Origin: Serratia marcescens subsp. marcescens ATCC 13880
GTDB lineage: Bacteria; Pseudomonadota; Gammaproteobacteria; Enterobacterales; Enterobacteriaceae
Direction: 5' to 3'
Length of the DNA: 64,000 nucleotides
NCBI RefSeq assembly: GCF_017299535.1
Contig: NZ_CP071238.1
Span: 4,526,001 to 4,590,000, forward strand
The position numbers and the translations under genes are program-made. Below the pieces are notes generated by a model. It ran no database searches and had not been told where the DNA came from. It saw only the letters and a list, made by a program, of their open reading frames with translations. Of the stretch, positions 1-9,314 are shown in pieces (the stretch's first letter is position 1; each line of letters begins with the position of its first letter).

Positions 1-251
1 AGCAATGGGCGCAATCCGTCTCATCTTTACAAAAACTTACTGCCATTTCGCAACCAATGGTGCCATTGGTTTTACTTTTCCGCGCCACCCGGTCAAAATT
101 GGCGCCATAACGAAAAAAAACGAAACTGTTCAACTATTAGCCGGGGAAAACCGTTGCTGCGGCTCAAACGCGCGCAACGGAGGGCAAGCAATACCGCCGC
201 ATTGACGGCTTTAACCAACGAACCGGGATAATACCCGACAAAGGACCCTGC
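1..251. promoter_or_regulatory. Region upstream of yrbG with an 18-bp inverted repeat
   Basis: No convincing gene is seen. Positions 53-70 form the perfect inverted repeat ACCAATGGTGCCATTGGT, followed by a T-rich stretch (TTTTACTTTT), so it could be an operator or a terminator-like hairpin. In related enterics mlaF diverges from yrbG, so this is probably a divergent promoter region whose left side lies outside the window. No clear -35/-10 pair was identified. Confidence 0.4.
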
Positions 252-1229
252 ATGTTTCTCGCGATAGCATTATTAATCGTTGGTTTATTTCTACTGGTGT
301 ACGGTGCAGACCGCTTAGTTTATGGTGCTGCCGTGATTTCCCGCTCGCTCGGCGTACCGCCGTTGATCATCGGCATGACCATCGTCGGCATCGGCACTTC
401 GCTGCCGGAGCTGATCGTGTCCACCACCGCCGCGCTGAACGGGCAGATAGATATGGCCGTTGGCAACGTAGTAGGTTCCAACATCACCAACATTTTATTG
501 ATCCTGGGCGTGGCGGCGTTGATTCACCCGCTGGCCGCGCGCTCTGAGATACTGCGGCGCGAACTGCCGCTGATGTTAGCGGTCACAGTATTATGCGGTT
601 TCGTGTTGATGGACGGCACCCTGAGCAGGCTGGACGGCGTGCTGCTGCTGGCCGCCGCCGCCGGCTTCATCCTGCTGATGCTGAAAATCGCCCGGCTGGC
701 GCAGCGCGAGGGCAGCGACAGCCTGACTATGGAGCAGATCGCCGAGCTGCCGCAGGACAGCAGCAATACCGTGGCGGTGCTGTGGCTGGTGCTGGCGTTT
801 ATCATTCTGCCGCTCTCTTCCAGAATGGTGGTCGATAACGCGACGGTGATCGCGCACTATTTCGGCCTGAGCGAACTGGTGGTCGGTTTGACCATTATCG
901 CCATCGGCACCAGCCTGCCCGAACTGGCCACCTCCATCGCCGGGGCGCTGAAGGGCGAGGATGATATGGCGATTGGTAATATCATCGGCTCCAATATTTT
1001 CAACACGGTGATCGTGCTGGGCGTACCCGCCCTGCTGTCGCCGGGCAGCGTAGACACCGCCGCCTTCCAGCGCGATTACTGGGTGATGCTGGCGGCCAGC
1101 GTGCTGCTGAGCGTGCTGTGCATCGGCCGCAAACATCGCATCGGCCACCTGGCGGGCGCGCTGTTATTATGCGGCTTTATTGCGTATCTTGCGGTGCTGT
1201 TCTTTAACCCTTTCAGTACTTTCGGCTAA
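252..1229 (+). CDS. yrbG: Calcium/sodium antiporter YrbG
   Basis: This 325-residue inner-membrane protein of the Ca2+/cation antiporter family has two homologous halves. Each carries the family signature: GTSLPE near residue 48 with GNVVGSN at 71-77, and GTSLPEL near residue 219 with GNIIGSN after it. These motifs form the ion-binding alpha repeats in characterised exchangers. Hydrophobic segments run through the whole length. The ATG at 252 opens the open frame. It is the first gene of the conserved yrbG-kdsD-kdsC-lpt cluster, with kdsD starting 16 bases after its stop. The transported ion in this organism is inferred from the family only. Confidence 0.93.
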   Translation: MFLAIALLIVGLFLLVYGADRLVYGAAVISRSLGVPPLIIGMTIVGIGTSLPELIVSTTAALNGQIDMAVGNVVGSNITNILLILGVAALIHPLAARSEILRRELPLMLAVTVLCGFVLMDGTLSRLDGVLLLAAAAGFILLMLKIARLAQREGSDSLTMEQIAELPQDSSNTVAVLWLVLAFIILPLSSRMVVDNATVIAHYFGLSELVVGLTIIAIGTSLPELATSIAGALKGEDDMAIGNIIGSNIFNTVIVLGVPALLSPGSVDTAAFQRDYWVMLAASVLLSVLCIGRKHRIGHLAGALLLCGFIAYLAVLFFNPFSTFG

Positions 1230-1245
1230 ACCGACGGGAATGAGT

Positions 1246-2232
1246 ATGTCGAACATTGAGTTGCAACCGGGCTTCGATTTTCAACAGGCCGGTAAGGAAG
1301 TGCTTCAGATAGAGCGTGAAGGGCTGGCCCAGCTCGATCGCTACATCAACGCAGACTTCACCCGCGCCTGCGAAACCATCGCCGCCTGCGGCGGCAAAGT
1401 GGTGGTGATGGGCATGGGCAAATCCGGCCATATCGGCTGCAAGATCGCCGCGACCTTCGCCAGCACCGGCACGCCCTCATTCTTCGTTCATCCGGCGGAG
1501 GCCAGCCATGGCGATTTGGGCATGGTCACCCCGCAGGACATCGTGCTCGCCATCTCCAACTCCGGCGAGTCCAGCGAGATCCTGGCGCTGATCCCGGTGT
1601 TGAAACGCCAACAGATCACCCTCATCTGTATGACCAACAATCCGGAAAGCGCGATGGGTAAAGCGGCGGATATCCACCTGTGCATCAAGGTGCCGCAGGA
1701 AGCGTGCCCGCTGGGGCTGGCGCCGACCACCAGCACCACCGCCACGCTGGTGATGGGCGATGCGCTGGCCGTCGCGCTGCTCAAAGCGCGCGGTTTCACG
1801 CCGGAAGATTTCGCGCTGTCGCATCCGGGCGGCGCACTCGGCCGCAAACTGCTGCTGCGGGTTAGCGATATCATGCACAGCGGCGATGAAATACCCCACG
1901 TCAGCGCCGACGCCTCGTTGCGCGACGCGTTGCTGGAAATTACCCGCAAAAATCTGGGCCTGACGGTGATCTGCGACGATTTGATGAAAATCGCCGGCAT
2001 CTTTACCGATGGCGACCTGCGCCGGGTGTTCGACATGGGCATCAACCTGCACGAGGCGAAGATCGCCGATGTCATGACGCCGGGCGGCGTGCGGGTGCGC
2101 CCCAACCTCCTGGCGGTCGATGCATTGAACCTGATGCAACAACGCCACATCACCGCGCTGCTGGTTGCCGATGGCGACCAGTTGCTGGGTGTGGTACATA
2201 TGCATGACATGCTGCGCGCCGGCGTCGTTTAA
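1246..2232 (+). CDS. kdsD: D-arabinose-5-phosphate isomerase
   Basis: KdsD converts D-ribulose 5-phosphate to D-arabinose 5-phosphate, the first step to Kdo of LPS. The protein has an N-terminal SIS sugar-isomerase domain (about residues 40-180; GMGKSGHIG and SNSGESSE) and two C-terminal CBS repeats (about 205-328). The start at 1246 (MSNIELQPGFDF) gives 328 residues, the E. coli KdsD length, and matches its N-terminus. An in-frame ATG six bases upstream is possible, and the frame stays open to 1180 inside yrbG, but that would add a non-homologous tail. It is followed after 17 bases by kdsC, so two steps of Kdo synthesis are cotranscribed. Confidence 0.96.
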   Translation: MSNIELQPGFDFQQAGKEVLQIEREGLAQLDRYINADFTRACETIAACGGKVVVMGMGKSGHIGCKIAATFASTGTPSFFVHPAEASHGDLGMVTPQDIVLAISNSGESSEILALIPVLKRQQITLICMTNNPESAMGKAADIHLCIKVPQEACPLGLAPTTSTTATLVMGDALAVALLKARGFTPEDFALSHPGGALGRKLLLRVSDIMHSGDEIPHVSADASLRDALLEITRKNLGLTVICDDLMKIAGIFTDGDLRRVFDMGINLHEAKIADVMTPGGVRVRPNLLAVDALNLMQQRHITALLVADGDQLLGVVHMHDMLRAGVV

Positions 2233-2249
2233 TTAAGGAATAGAACGGA

Positions 2250-2804
2250 ATGGGTATGGTAGAAACCTGCTACGGGCCGGTAGAACAAGAGGTTATGGCG
2301 CGTGCCGGGAACATCCGCCTGTTGATTTGCGACGTTGACGGCGTGCTGTCGGACGGCCTGATCTTCATGGGCAACAACGGTGAAGAACTGAAGGCGTTCA
2401 ACGTGCGCGACGGTTACGGCATCCGCTGCTTGAAAACCTCGGACATCGAGGTGGCGATCATCACCGGTCGCTCCGCCAAGCTGCTGGAAGATCGCGCGCA
2501 GACGCTCGGCATCACCCATCTGTATCAGGGGCAATCCGATAAGCTTTTGGCCTTCCGCGAACTGTTGGATAAACTGTCGTTAACGGCGGATCAGGTCGCC
2601 TATATCGGCGATGACCTGATCGACTGGCCGGTGATGGCGCAGGTCGGCCTGGCGGTCGCGGTGGCGGACGCCCACCCGCTGCTGACGCCGCGCGCCCACT
2701 ACGTCACCCGCATTGCCGGCGGCCGCGGCGCGGTGCGCGAACTGTGCGACATCATTCTTTTGGCTCAAAATAAGCTGGAGGACGCCAAAGGGCTGTCGAT
2801 ATGA
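2250..2804 (+). CDS. kdsC: 3-deoxy-manno-octulosonate-8-phosphatase
   Basis: KdsC is a cytoplasmic HAD phosphatase that releases phosphate from Kdo-8-phosphate. The nucleophile motif DVDGVLSDG carries D28 and D30, and the later HAD motif GDDLIDWPVM supplies Mg2+ ligands. Like the family it lacks a cap domain and is short (184 residues; about 188 in E. coli). AAGGAA stands upstream of the ATG. The stop overlaps the lptC start by 4 bases (ATGA), implying translational coupling between Kdo synthesis and LPS transport. Confidence 0.96.
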   Translation: MGMVETCYGPVEQEVMARAGNIRLLICDVDGVLSDGLIFMGNNGEELKAFNVRDGYGIRCLKTSDIEVAIITGRSAKLLEDRAQTLGITHLYQGQSDKLLAFRELLDKLSLTADQVAYIGDDLIDWPVMAQVGLAVAVADAHPLLTPRAHYVTRIAGGRGAVRELCDIILLAQNKLEDAKGLSI

Positions 2805-3379
2805 GTAAAACCAAACTGTGGATCACCATCCTGTTGACGGTGATCGTTCTGGCGCTGATCGGCTGGAACATGACGGACTTCAGCGACGACACGGCCCCTG
2901 GCCCGGTCAACGATCAGGATCCGACCTACCAGAGCCAGCACACGGTCACCGTGGTGTACAACCCGGCCGGCAAGCTGAATTACAAACTGGTGGCGGAAGA
3001 CGCGAAGTATTACACCGCCGGCGAGCTGAGCTGGTTCACCCAGCCGGTGATGACGCTGTTCGATGAGAATGCGGTGGCCACCTGGTCAGTTCGCGCCGAT
3101 CGCGCCAAACTGACTAAAGACCGAATGCTGTATCTGTATGGTCACGTCGAGGTGAACAGCCTGACCACCACCTCGCAGCTGGAAAAAATTAAGACGGACA
3201 ACGCTCAGGTAAACCTGGTCACCCAAGACGTCACCTCCGATGACGAAGTCACGCTTTACGGGACCAATTTTACCTCTAACGGCATGAAAATGCGTGGGAA
3301 CCTGCGGACCAAAACCGCTGAGCTGATTGATAAGGTTAAGACCAACTATGAAATTCAGAACCAAAAAACAACTCCGTAA
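2801..3379 (+). CDS. lptC: LPS export ABC transporter periplasmic protein LptC
   Basis: LptC is the bitopic inner-membrane protein that receives LPS from LptB2FG and passes it to LptA. This 192-residue protein has one N-terminal transmembrane segment (about residues 7-25) followed by a periplasmic beta-jellyroll region; E. coli LptC is 191 residues. The start overlaps the kdsC stop. Its 3' end overlaps lptA by 32 bases if lptA starts at 3348, the usual arrangement. Confidence 0.95.
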   Translation: MSKTKLWITILLTVIVLALIGWNMTDFSDDTAPGPVNDQDPTYQSQHTVTVVYNPAGKLNYKLVAEDAKYYTAGELSWFTQPVMTLFDENAVATWSVRADRAKLTKDRMLYLYGHVEVNSLTTTSQLEKIKTDNAQVNLVTQDVTSDDEVTLYGTNFTSNGMKMRGNLRTKTAELIDKVKTNYEIQNQKTTP

Positions 3380-3887
3380 CCTGTTGCTCGGCAGCTTAGT
3401 TTTGGCCGCCAGCGCCCCCGCTCTGGCGCTGAAATCCGACTCCAGCCAGCCGGTCAGCATCGACTCGCTCAAGCAGTCGTTGGACATGCAAAGCAACGTC
3501 AGCACCTTCACCGACAACGTGGTGATCAAACAGGGCACCATCGATATTCGCGCCGACAAGGTGGTCGTCACCCGCCCGGGCGGAGATCAGAATAAGACCT
3601 ATATTGAAGCGTTCGGCAACCCGGTAACCTTCTACCAGATGCAGGACAGCGGCAAGCCGGTCAAAGGCCACGCGCAGAAAGTGCGTTACGACGTGGCGAC
3701 CCAGCTGGTGACCCTGACGGGCAACGCCTATCTGGAGCAGCTCGACAGCAACGTGAAAGGCGATCGCATCACCTATCTGGTGCAACAGCAGCAAATGCAG
3801 GCGTTTAGCGATAAAGGCAAACGCGTGACAACGGTTCTGGTACCGTCGCAGTTGCAAGACAAAAACGAGCAAAAAAAGAGTAACTAA
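3348..3887 (+). CDS. lptA: LPS transport periplasmic protein LptA
   Basis: LptA forms the periplasmic beta-jellyroll bridge carrying LPS to the outer membrane. The chosen ATG at 3348 gives 179 residues with a clear signal peptide: basic start MKFRTKKQLR, hydrophobic core, and probable cleavage after the ALA ending at residue 27. An upstream in-frame start at 3327 would add seven residues ahead of the basic N-region and does not match E. coli LptA. It overlaps the end of lptC and precedes lptB by six bases. Confidence 0.95.
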   Translation: MKFRTKKQLRNLLLGSLVLAASAPALALKSDSSQPVSIDSLKQSLDMQSNVSTFTDNVVIKQGTIDIRADKVVVTRPGGDQNKTYIEAFGNPVTFYQMQDSGKPVKGHAQKVRYDVATQLVTLTGNAYLEQLDSNVKGDRITYLVQQQQMQAFSDKGKRVTTVLVPSQLQDKNEQKKSN

Positions 3888-3893
3888 TCACTT

Positions 3894-4619
3894 ATGGCAA
3901 CACTCATCGCAGAAAACCTGGCGAAAGCCTACAAGGGCCGTAAAGTTGTCGAAGACGTCAGCCTGAAAGTGAAATCCGGCGAGATCGTCGGCCTGCTCGG
4001 CCCGAACGGCGCCGGTAAAACCACCACCTTCTACATGGTGGTCGGCATCGTGCCACGCGACGCCGGGCGCATCGTGATCGACGAAGAAGACATCAGCCTG
4101 CTGCCGCTGCACGCCCGCGCGCGCCGCGGCATTGGTTACCTGCCGCAGGAAGCGTCGATCTTCCGCCGCCTGAGCGTGTACGACAACCTGATGGCGGTGC
4201 TGGAGATTCGCCCCGACCTCACCAGCGAACAGCGCGAAGACCGCGCCAAAGAACTGATGGAAGAGTTCCATATCTCCCATCTGCGCGACAGCCTCGGCCA
4301 GGCGCTGTCCGGCGGTGAACGCCGCCGCGTCGAAATCGCCCGCGCGCTGGCGGCCAACCCGAAATTCATTCTGCTGGACGAACCCTTCGCCGGGGTGGAT
4401 CCGATTTCCGTTATCGACATCAAAAAAATCATCGAGCACCTGCGTGACAGCGGCCTGGGCGTGCTGATCACCGACCACAACGTGCGCGAGACGCTGGACG
4501 TATGTGAACGCGCCTACATCGTCAGCCAGGGCAAACTGATTGCCCACGGCACGCCGGATGCTATTCTGGCCGACGAGCAGGTTAAACGCGTTTATCTGGG
4601 CGAAGAGTTCCGCCTCTAA
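3894..4619 (+). CDS. lptB: LPS export ABC transporter ATP-binding protein LptB
   Basis: LptB is the ATPase that powers LPS extraction by LptB2FGC at the inner membrane. All ABC motifs are intact: Walker A GPNGAGKT at residues 36-43, the Q-loop in [12 protein letters not shown], signature [15 protein letters not shown], Walker [13 protein letters not shown] and the H-loop in TDHNVRET. The length of 241 residues equals E. coli LptB. The ribosome-binding site before 3894 is weak, which suggests coupling to lptA. Confidence 0.97.
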   Translation: MATLIAENLAKAYKGRKVVEDVSLKVKSGEIVGLLGPNGAGKTTTFYMVVGIVPRDAGRIVIDEEDISLLPLHARARRGIGYLPQEASIFRRLSVYDNLMAVLEIRPDLTSEQREDRAKELMEEFHISHLRDSLGQALSGGERRRVEIARALAANPKFILLDEPFAGVDPISVIDIKKIIEHLRDSGLGVLITDHNVRETLDVCERAYIVSQGKLIAHGTPDAILADEQVKRVYLGEEFRL

Positions 4620-4671
4620 ACGCCGGCGCGCCCTGCGGGGCGACACCGTTAACGGAAGTAGACAGAAAACT

Positions 4672-6105
4672 ATGAAGCAAGGTTTGCAACTCAGGCTCAG
4701 TCAACAGCTGGCCATGACTCCTCAGCTCCAGCAGGCGATCCGCCTGCTGCAGTTGTCCACGCTTGAGCTTCAACAAGAGATCCAGCTGGCGCTGGAGAGC
4801 AATCCGCTGCTTGAACAGACCGATCTGCACGACGAAATCGACGCCAAAGAAACCCAGGAGACCGAGGGGCTCGATACCCGCGAGGCGCTGGAACAGAAAG
4901 ACATGCCGGAAGAGCTGCCGCTGGACGCCACCTGGGATGAGATCTACACCGCTGGCACGCCGTCCGGCACCGGCACCGACTACAGCGACGACGAGCTGCC
5001 GGTCTATCAGGGCGAGACCACCCAAACGCTGCAGGATTACCTGATGTGGCAGGTGGATCTGACGCCGTTTTCCGATACCGACGCCGCCATCGCCACCTCC
5101 ATCGTCGACGCGGTGGACGACACCGGCTATCTCACCGTGCCGCTGGAAGACATTCTGGAAAGCCTGGGCGACGAAAACGTGACCCTCGAGGAAGTCGAGG
5201 CGGTGTTGAAGCGCGTGCAGCGTTTCGATCCGATCGGCGTCGCCGCGCGCGATCTGCGCGATTGCCTGCTGGTGCAGCTCTCCCAATACGCCAAAGACAC
5301 CCCTTACCTGGCCGAAGCGCGGCTGATCATCAGCGACCATCTGGATCTGCTGGCCAACCATGACTTTCGCAGCCTGATGCGATCAACCCGGCTAAAAGAA
5401 GATACACTGAAAGAAGCGATGCTGCTGATTCAGTCGCTCGATCCGCGCCCGGGGCAGTCGATCAATACCGGCGAATCGGAATACGTGATCCCGGACGTGC
5501 TGGTGCGCAAGACGCAGAACAAATGGACGGTCGAGCTCAACGGCGACAGCGTGCCGCGTTTGAAGATCAATCAGCAATACGCAGCGCTGGGCAACAGCGC
5601 CCGCAGCGAAGCCGACGGCCAGTTCATCCGCAGCAACCTGCAGGAAGCCAAGTGGCTGATTAAAAGCCTGGAGAGCCGTAACGAGACGCTGCTGAAGGTC
5701 ACCCGCTGCATCGTCGATCAGCAGCAGGCGTTCTTCGAGCAAGGCGAAGAGTTTATGAAACCCATGGTGCTGGCGGATATCGCCCAGGCCGTGGAGATGC
5801 ATGAATCGACGATCTCGCGCGTCACCACGCAGAAGTTTCTGCACAGCCCGCGCGGCATTTTCGAATTGAAATATTTCTTCTCCAGCCACGTGAATACCGA
5901 CAGCGGCGGCGAAGCCTCCTCGACGGCGATCCGCGCATTGGTGAAGAAATTGATTGCGGCGGAAAACCCCGCCAAACCACTCAGCGACAGCAAGCTGGCC
6001 ACCCTGCTCGCCGATCAGGGGATCATCGTGGCGCGGCGCACCGTCGCCAAGTACCGAGAGTCTTTGTCCATCCCGCCGTCGAACCAGCGTAAACAGTTGG
6101 TTTGA
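4672..6105 (+). CDS. rpoN: RNA polymerase sigma-54 factor
   Basis: RpoN directs RNA polymerase to -24/-12 promoters that need AAA+ activators. The ATG at 4672 gives 477 residues, as in E. coli, starting [23 protein letters not shown], the glutamine/leucine-rich region I that contacts activators. An acidic region II follows, then the core-binding domain and the C-terminal RpoN box [10 protein letters not shown], which recognises the -24 element. The frame is open upstream to 4540 but that overlaps lptB and lacks homology. It lies 52 bases after lptB and 23 before hpf. Confidence 0.97.
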   Translation: MKQGLQLRLSQQLAMTPQLQQAIRLLQLSTLELQQEIQLALESNPLLEQTDLHDEIDAKETQETEGLDTREALEQKDMPEELPLDATWDEIYTAGTPSGTGTDYSDDELPVYQGETTQTLQDYLMWQVDLTPFSDTDAAIATSIVDAVDDTGYLTVPLEDILESLGDENVTLEEVEAVLKRVQRFDPIGVAARDLRDCLLVQLSQYAKDTPYLAEARLIISDHLDLLANHDFRSLMRSTRLKEDTLKEAMLLIQSLDPRPGQSINTGESEYVIPDVLVRKTQNKWTVELNGDSVPRLKINQQYAALGNSARSEADGQFIRSNLQEAKWLIKSLESRNETLLKVTRCIVDQQQAFFEQGEEFMKPMVLADIAQAVEMHESTISRVTTQKFLHSPRGIFELKYFFSSHVNTDSGGEASSTAIRALVKKLIAAENPAKPLSDSKLATLLADQGIIVARRTVAKYRESLSIPPSNQRKQLV

Positions 6106-6128
6106 CCTCTATTGAGAAGGAAGACACT

Positions 6129-6416
6129 ATGCAGCTCAACATTACCGGACACCACATCGAAATCACCGATCCGTTGCGCGAGTTCGTGAACAACAAGTTC
6201 GCCAAACTCGAACAGTATTTTGATCGCATCAATCAGGTGTATGTTGTATTAAGTGTGGAAAAAGTGCAGCAAATTGCGGAAGCAACGGTGCACGTGAATG
6301 GAGGCGAGTTGCACGCCACCTCGGAAGACGAGAATATGTATGCCGCAATTGATACGCTGATCGACAAATTGGCACGTCAATTGAACAAACATAAAGACAA
6401 ATTGAAGCAACACTGA
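6129..6416 (+). CDS. hpf: Ribosome hibernation promoting factor
   Basis: Hpf binds the 30S decoding region and promotes 100S ribosome dimers in stationary phase. The 95-residue product from the ATG at 6129 begins MQLNITGHHIEITDPLREFV and matches the short Hpf form of enterics in length and sequence. A purine-rich ribosome-binding site (GAGAAGGAAG) precedes it, which favours this start over one 27 bases upstream. It follows rpoN closely, the standard arrangement. Confidence 0.95.
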   Translation: MQLNITGHHIEITDPLREFVNNKFAKLEQYFDRINQVYVVLSVEKVQQIAEATVHVNGGELHATSEDENMYAAIDTLIDKLARQLNKHKDKLKQH

Positions 6417-6433
6417 CACCCTAACCCATTCCA

Positions 6434-6560
6434 TGAGGCGGCATCCGTCGCCGCCTCACCCTTCGGCGCGTGACCCGCATGGGTGACGCGCCGAACGGTA
6501 ATCAGGGTTAAAACCGACGAAAAACCGCCTTGCCGGGCGCGCCCGGCGGCGCGGTTTTAA
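6434..6560 (+). repeat. Three successive hairpins between hpf and ptsN
   Basis: Three inverted repeats follow one another: TGAGGCGGC (6434-6442) with GCCGCCTCA (6450-6458); TTCGGCGCGT (6462-6471) with ACGCGCCGAA (6486-6495); and AAAACCGC (6521-6528) with GCGGTTTT (6551-6558) enclosing the palindrome GCCGGGCGCGCCCGGC (6532-6547). The third resembles a terminator stem ending in T4 and lies 13 bases before the ptsN start. It could attenuate or process the rpoN-hpf-ptsN transcript. Confidence 0.6.
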
Positions 6561-6571
6561 GTGAAGATGAG

Positions 6572-7033
6572 ATGAACAACGAATATATGCAATTAAGCTC
6601 GGTGTTAAACATCGAGTGCACCAAAAGCTCGGTACACTGCACCAGCAAGAAGCGGGCTTTGGAAATTATCAGCGAACTGGCCGCCAAACAGCTCAATCTG
6701 CCTTCGCAGGTGGTGTTTGACGCGGTTCTCACCCGGGAACGCATGGGCAGCACCGGTATCGGCAACGGTATCGCCATTCCCCACGGCAAACTGGAAGAGG
6801 ACACACTGCGGGCCGTTGGCGTGTTTATCCGTCTCGACCAACCCATCGCTTTCGACGCTATCGACAACCAGCCGGTCGACCTGCTGTTCGCGCTATTGGT
6901 GCCTGCCGATCAGTGCAAAACCCATTTGCATACCCTGTCGCTGGTCGCCAAACGCCTGGCCGACAAAACCGTATGTCGCCGCCTGCGCGCCGCGCAAAGC
7001 GACGAAGAACTTTACCAAATCATCACCGAGTGA
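6572..7033 (+). CDS. ptsN: Nitrogen PTS EIIA component PtsN
   Basis: PtsN (EIIA-Ntr) is the end acceptor of the nitrogen phosphotransferase relay PtsP-Npr-PtsN and regulates potassium transport and stress responses. The 153-residue protein has the EIIA-type phosphorylation site GIAIPHGK with H71, matching E. coli H73. The ATG at 6572 (MNNEYMQLSSVL) is chosen because the preceding in-frame sequence from 6530 lies within a hairpin and has no homology. The N-terminus is slightly shorter than in E. coli, and the C-terminal tail ends at IITE. Confidence 0.93.
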   Translation: MNNEYMQLSSVLNIECTKSSVHCTSKKRALEIISELAAKQLNLPSQVVFDAVLTRERMGSTGIGNGIAIPHGKLEEDTLRAVGVFIRLDQPIAFDAIDNQPVDLLFALLVPADQCKTHLHTLSLVAKRLADKTVCRRLRAAQSDEELYQIITE

Positions 7034-7162
7034 TGCCCGGCCGGCGTGACTTCCAGCCCGGATAACGTTACTGTTTCACGATGATGGATCCGGCTGCGGC
7101 CGGAATAACAAAGTTTCCACCGGTGGCGATGAACGCCGCCGCGATGCCAGGGGAGTTGCCAC

Positions 7163-8017
7163 ATGGTGCTGATGATTGTCAGCGGCCGTTCCGGTTCCGG
7201 AAAATCCGTCGCCTTGCGGGCGCTGGAAGACATGGGTTTTTACTGCGTTGACAACCTGCCGGTGGTCCTGCTGCCGCAGCTCGCCAATACGCTGGCGGAA
7301 CGCAATATCTCCGCAGCGGTCAGCATCGACGTGCGCAACATGCCGGAATCGCCGGAAGTGTTCGAATACGCGATGACTCAGCTGCCGGACAGCTTCTCAC
7401 CGCAGCTGCTGTTCCTCGACGCCGATCGCAACACGCTGATCCGCCGTTACAGCGACACCCGCCGCCTGCATCCGCTCTCCAGCAAAAACCTGTCGCTGGA
7501 AAGCGCGATCGACGAAGAAAGCGATCTGCTCGAACCGCTGCGCTCGCGGGCCGACCTGATTATCGACACCTCGGAAATGTCGGTGCACGAACTGGCCGAA
7601 ATGCTGCGCACCCGCCTGCTGGGCAAGCGCGAGCGCGAACTGACCATGGTGTTCGAATCCTTCGGTTTCAAACACGGCATCCCGATCGACGCCGACTACG
7701 TGTTCGACGTGCGCTTCCTGCCGAACCCGCACTGGGATCCGAAGCTGCGGCCGATGACCGGTCTGGACAAGCCGGTAGCGTCGTTCCTCGATCGCCATAC
7801 CGAAGTGCACAACTTCATCTACCAGACCCGCAGCTACCTGGAGCAATGGCTGCCGATGCTGGAAACCAACAACCGCAGCTACCTGACGGTCGCCATCGGC
7901 TGTACCGGCGGCAAGCACCGCTCGGTGTACGTGGCGGAACAGCTGGCCGATTACTTCCGCTCGCGCGGCAAGAACGTGCAGTCGCGCCACCGCACGCTGG
8001 AAAAGCGTAAACAATGA
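7163..8017 (+). CDS. rapZ: RNase adapter protein RapZ
   Basis: RapZ binds the sRNA GlmZ and recruits RNase E, adjusting GlmS synthesis to glucosamine-6-phosphate. The 284 residues equal the E. coli length. An N-terminal P-loop (GRSGSGKS, residues 8-15) and the C-terminal segment GCTGGKHRS, part of the conserved metabolite-binding domain, are present. AGGGGAG stands upstream of the ATG. The stop overlaps the npr start by 4 bases. Confidence 0.96.
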   Translation: MVLMIVSGRSGSGKSVALRALEDMGFYCVDNLPVVLLPQLANTLAERNISAAVSIDVRNMPESPEVFEYAMTQLPDSFSPQLLFLDADRNTLIRRYSDTRRLHPLSSKNLSLESAIDEESDLLEPLRSRADLIIDTSEMSVHELAEMLRTRLLGKRERELTMVFESFGFKHGIPIDADYVFDVRFLPNPHWDPKLRPMTGLDKPVASFLDRHTEVHNFIYQTRSYLEQWLPMLETNNRSYLTVAIGCTGGKHRSVYVAEQLADYFRSRGKNVQSRHRTLEKRKQ

Positions 8018-8286
8018 CGGTCAAACAGACGGTTGAAATCAAAAACAAACTGGGCATGCACGCGCGCCCGGCGATGAAGCTGTTCGAACTGGTGCAAAGC
8101 TTCGATGCGGAAGTGATGCTGCGCAACGAAAGCGGCACCGAGGCCGAAGCCAGCAGCGTCATCGCGCTGCTGATGCTGGACTCCGCCCAGGGCCGGCATA
8201 TCGAAGTCGAAGCGACCGGCCCCGACGAAGTCAACGCGCTGGCGGCGGTGGTCGAGCTGTTCAACTCCGGGTTTGATGAAGATTAG
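8014..8286 (+). CDS. npr: Phosphocarrier protein NPr
   Basis: NPr is the HPr-like carrier of the nitrogen PTS, passing phosphate from PtsP to PtsN. The 90-residue protein contains the active-site motif LGMHARPA with H16, and matches the enteric NPr length. It is the last gene of the rpoN block and overlaps rapZ by 4 bases. No strong T-run terminator is visible, but CATGCG/CGCATG at about 8313-8333 could form a hairpin. Confidence 0.95.
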   Translation: MTVKQTVEIKNKLGMHARPAMKLFELVQSFDAEVMLRNESGTEAEASSVIALLMLDSAQGRHIEVEATGPDEVNALAAVVELFNSGFDED

Positions 8287-8515
8287 TCGTTGAGACTCTC
8301 CCCATGCGTCGCCTCGGCGCATGTGTTGCCTCCGCCCCTCCCATAACGTAGCCCTCCCGTTTCTCACTTTGCGAATCCGCTTCCAGAATCAGCCGTAACC
8401 GCCTGTAAATTCACGTCATGGATTTACCCCCACCACGATAATCGCAATAGTGTGTAACGCAAAAACAGACAACAGGCGGGTGTTTCCCCACGCTTTGCTT
8501 ACGGGACAACGAAAA

Positions 8516-8562
8516 GTTTACAATTTGTGAACTTCACCGGCAGTCGCTATAATGTTCACCGG
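8516..8562 (+). promoter_or_regulatory. higBA promoter and probable HigA operator
   Basis: A strong sigma-70 promoter is visible: TTGTGA at 8525-8530, a 17-base spacer and TATAAT at 8548-8553. An imperfect inverted repeat, GTTTACAATTTGTGAAC (8516-8532), overlaps the -35, and a direct repeat TTCACCGG occurs at 8533-8540 and 8555-8562 on either side of the -10. Autorepression by HigA or the HigBA complex is typical of such loci, so these are candidate operators. Confidence 0.7.
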
Positions 8563-8580
8563 GTAGGAATCGAAGGAACG

Positions 8581-8892
8581 ATGCATATCATTTCCAGGGA
8601 ACCGTTCAATAACGCAACGAAGCAATATCCCAATGAAGCCACTGCTCTCGAGGCCATTTATAAAGCATTGCGACGGGGCGAGTTCCGCACGCCGGACGAG
8701 TTAAAAGCGCTTTTTCCTTCGCTCGATCGTATGAAATACAAAGAGAAATGGTGGGTCATTGACGTCGGCGGCAACCACCTGCGGATCTTGTTCTTTGCCA
8801 GCTTCGAGACACAGAAAGTCTTCATAAAGCATATCGTTAGCCACGCCGAATACGACAAGCTGATGCAGCACTATCGAAGGAGTTCATCATGA
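8581..8892 (+). CDS. higB: HigB-type toxin, RelE superfamily mRNA interferase
   Basis: HigB toxins cleave mRNA on translating ribosomes. The 103-residue product aligns with E. coli HigB through FPSLDRMKYKEKWWVIDVGGNHLRIL, ETQKVFIKHIVSHAEYD, and the usual basic residues. The ATG at 8581 follows GAAGGAACG; an earlier in-frame start at 8527 would lie within the promoter. It overlaps higA by 4 bases (ATGA). Toxin first, antitoxin second is the typical hig order. Active-site integrity was judged by eye only. Confidence 0.88.
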   Translation: MHIISREPFNNATKQYPNEATALEAIYKALRRGEFRTPDELKALFPSLDRMKYKEKWWVIDVGGNHLRILFFASFETQKVFIKHIVSHAEYDKLMQHYRRSSS

Positions 8893-9311
8893 TTACAGAT
8901 GCCATTAAGGCGGCCGATGCGCTACTGCGCGCCGTGCCCTTGTTGCAGGGCAGCCGCGCTCAGCAAGACTACCGGGAAGCGCTTGAATTGGTGGAATACC
9001 TGCTGGAAAACGACGAACACCATCCGCTGATTGACATGCTGGCAAAAAAGATCGCCGAATATGAAGACAACAGCGCCGAATTTACCGCATTCAACCAGCG
9101 TATCGCCCAGTTACCACAGGGGGTAGCCGCGCTTCGCGTCCTTATGGAACAGCACCAACTCAGCCAAAGTGATTTTGAACATGAGATCGGTAAAAAGTCG
9201 TTGGTTAACCAAATCCTGAACGGTAAAAGATCGCTGACCATTCCGCACATTATGGCGCTGGCCAAGCGTTTCAATCTGCCCCCGGCCCTGTTCCTGCCGG
9301 AAGCGGATTAG
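8889..9311 (+). CDS. higA: HigA-type antitoxin with XRE-like helix-turn-helix
   Basis: The 140-residue partner of HigB ends in a helix-turn-helix of the HigA/XRE type (about residues 78-135: LSQSDFEHEIGKKSLVNQIL and LTIPHIMALAKRFNLPPALF). HigA antitoxins bind and neutralise HigB and repress their own promoter. The N-terminal half is helical and probably contacts the toxin. It ends three bases before the convergent PRD regulator gene. Confidence 0.88.
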   Translation: MITDAIKAADALLRAVPLLQGSRAQQDYREALELVEYLLENDEHHPLIDMLAKKIAEYEDNSAEFTAFNQRIAQLPQGVAALRVLMEQHQLSQSDFEHEIGKKSLVNQILNGKRSLTIPHIMALAKRFNLPPALFLPEAD

Positions 9312-9314
9312 CCC

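Noticed and set aside
5..205. 66-codon frame upstream of yrbG
   Set aside because: Contains the inverted repeat region, lacks a ribosome-binding site and resembles nothing known.
8454..9311. Possible mobile island around higBA
   Set aside because: No terminal repeats, recombinase or composition shift; it is only a small gene pair inserted after npr.
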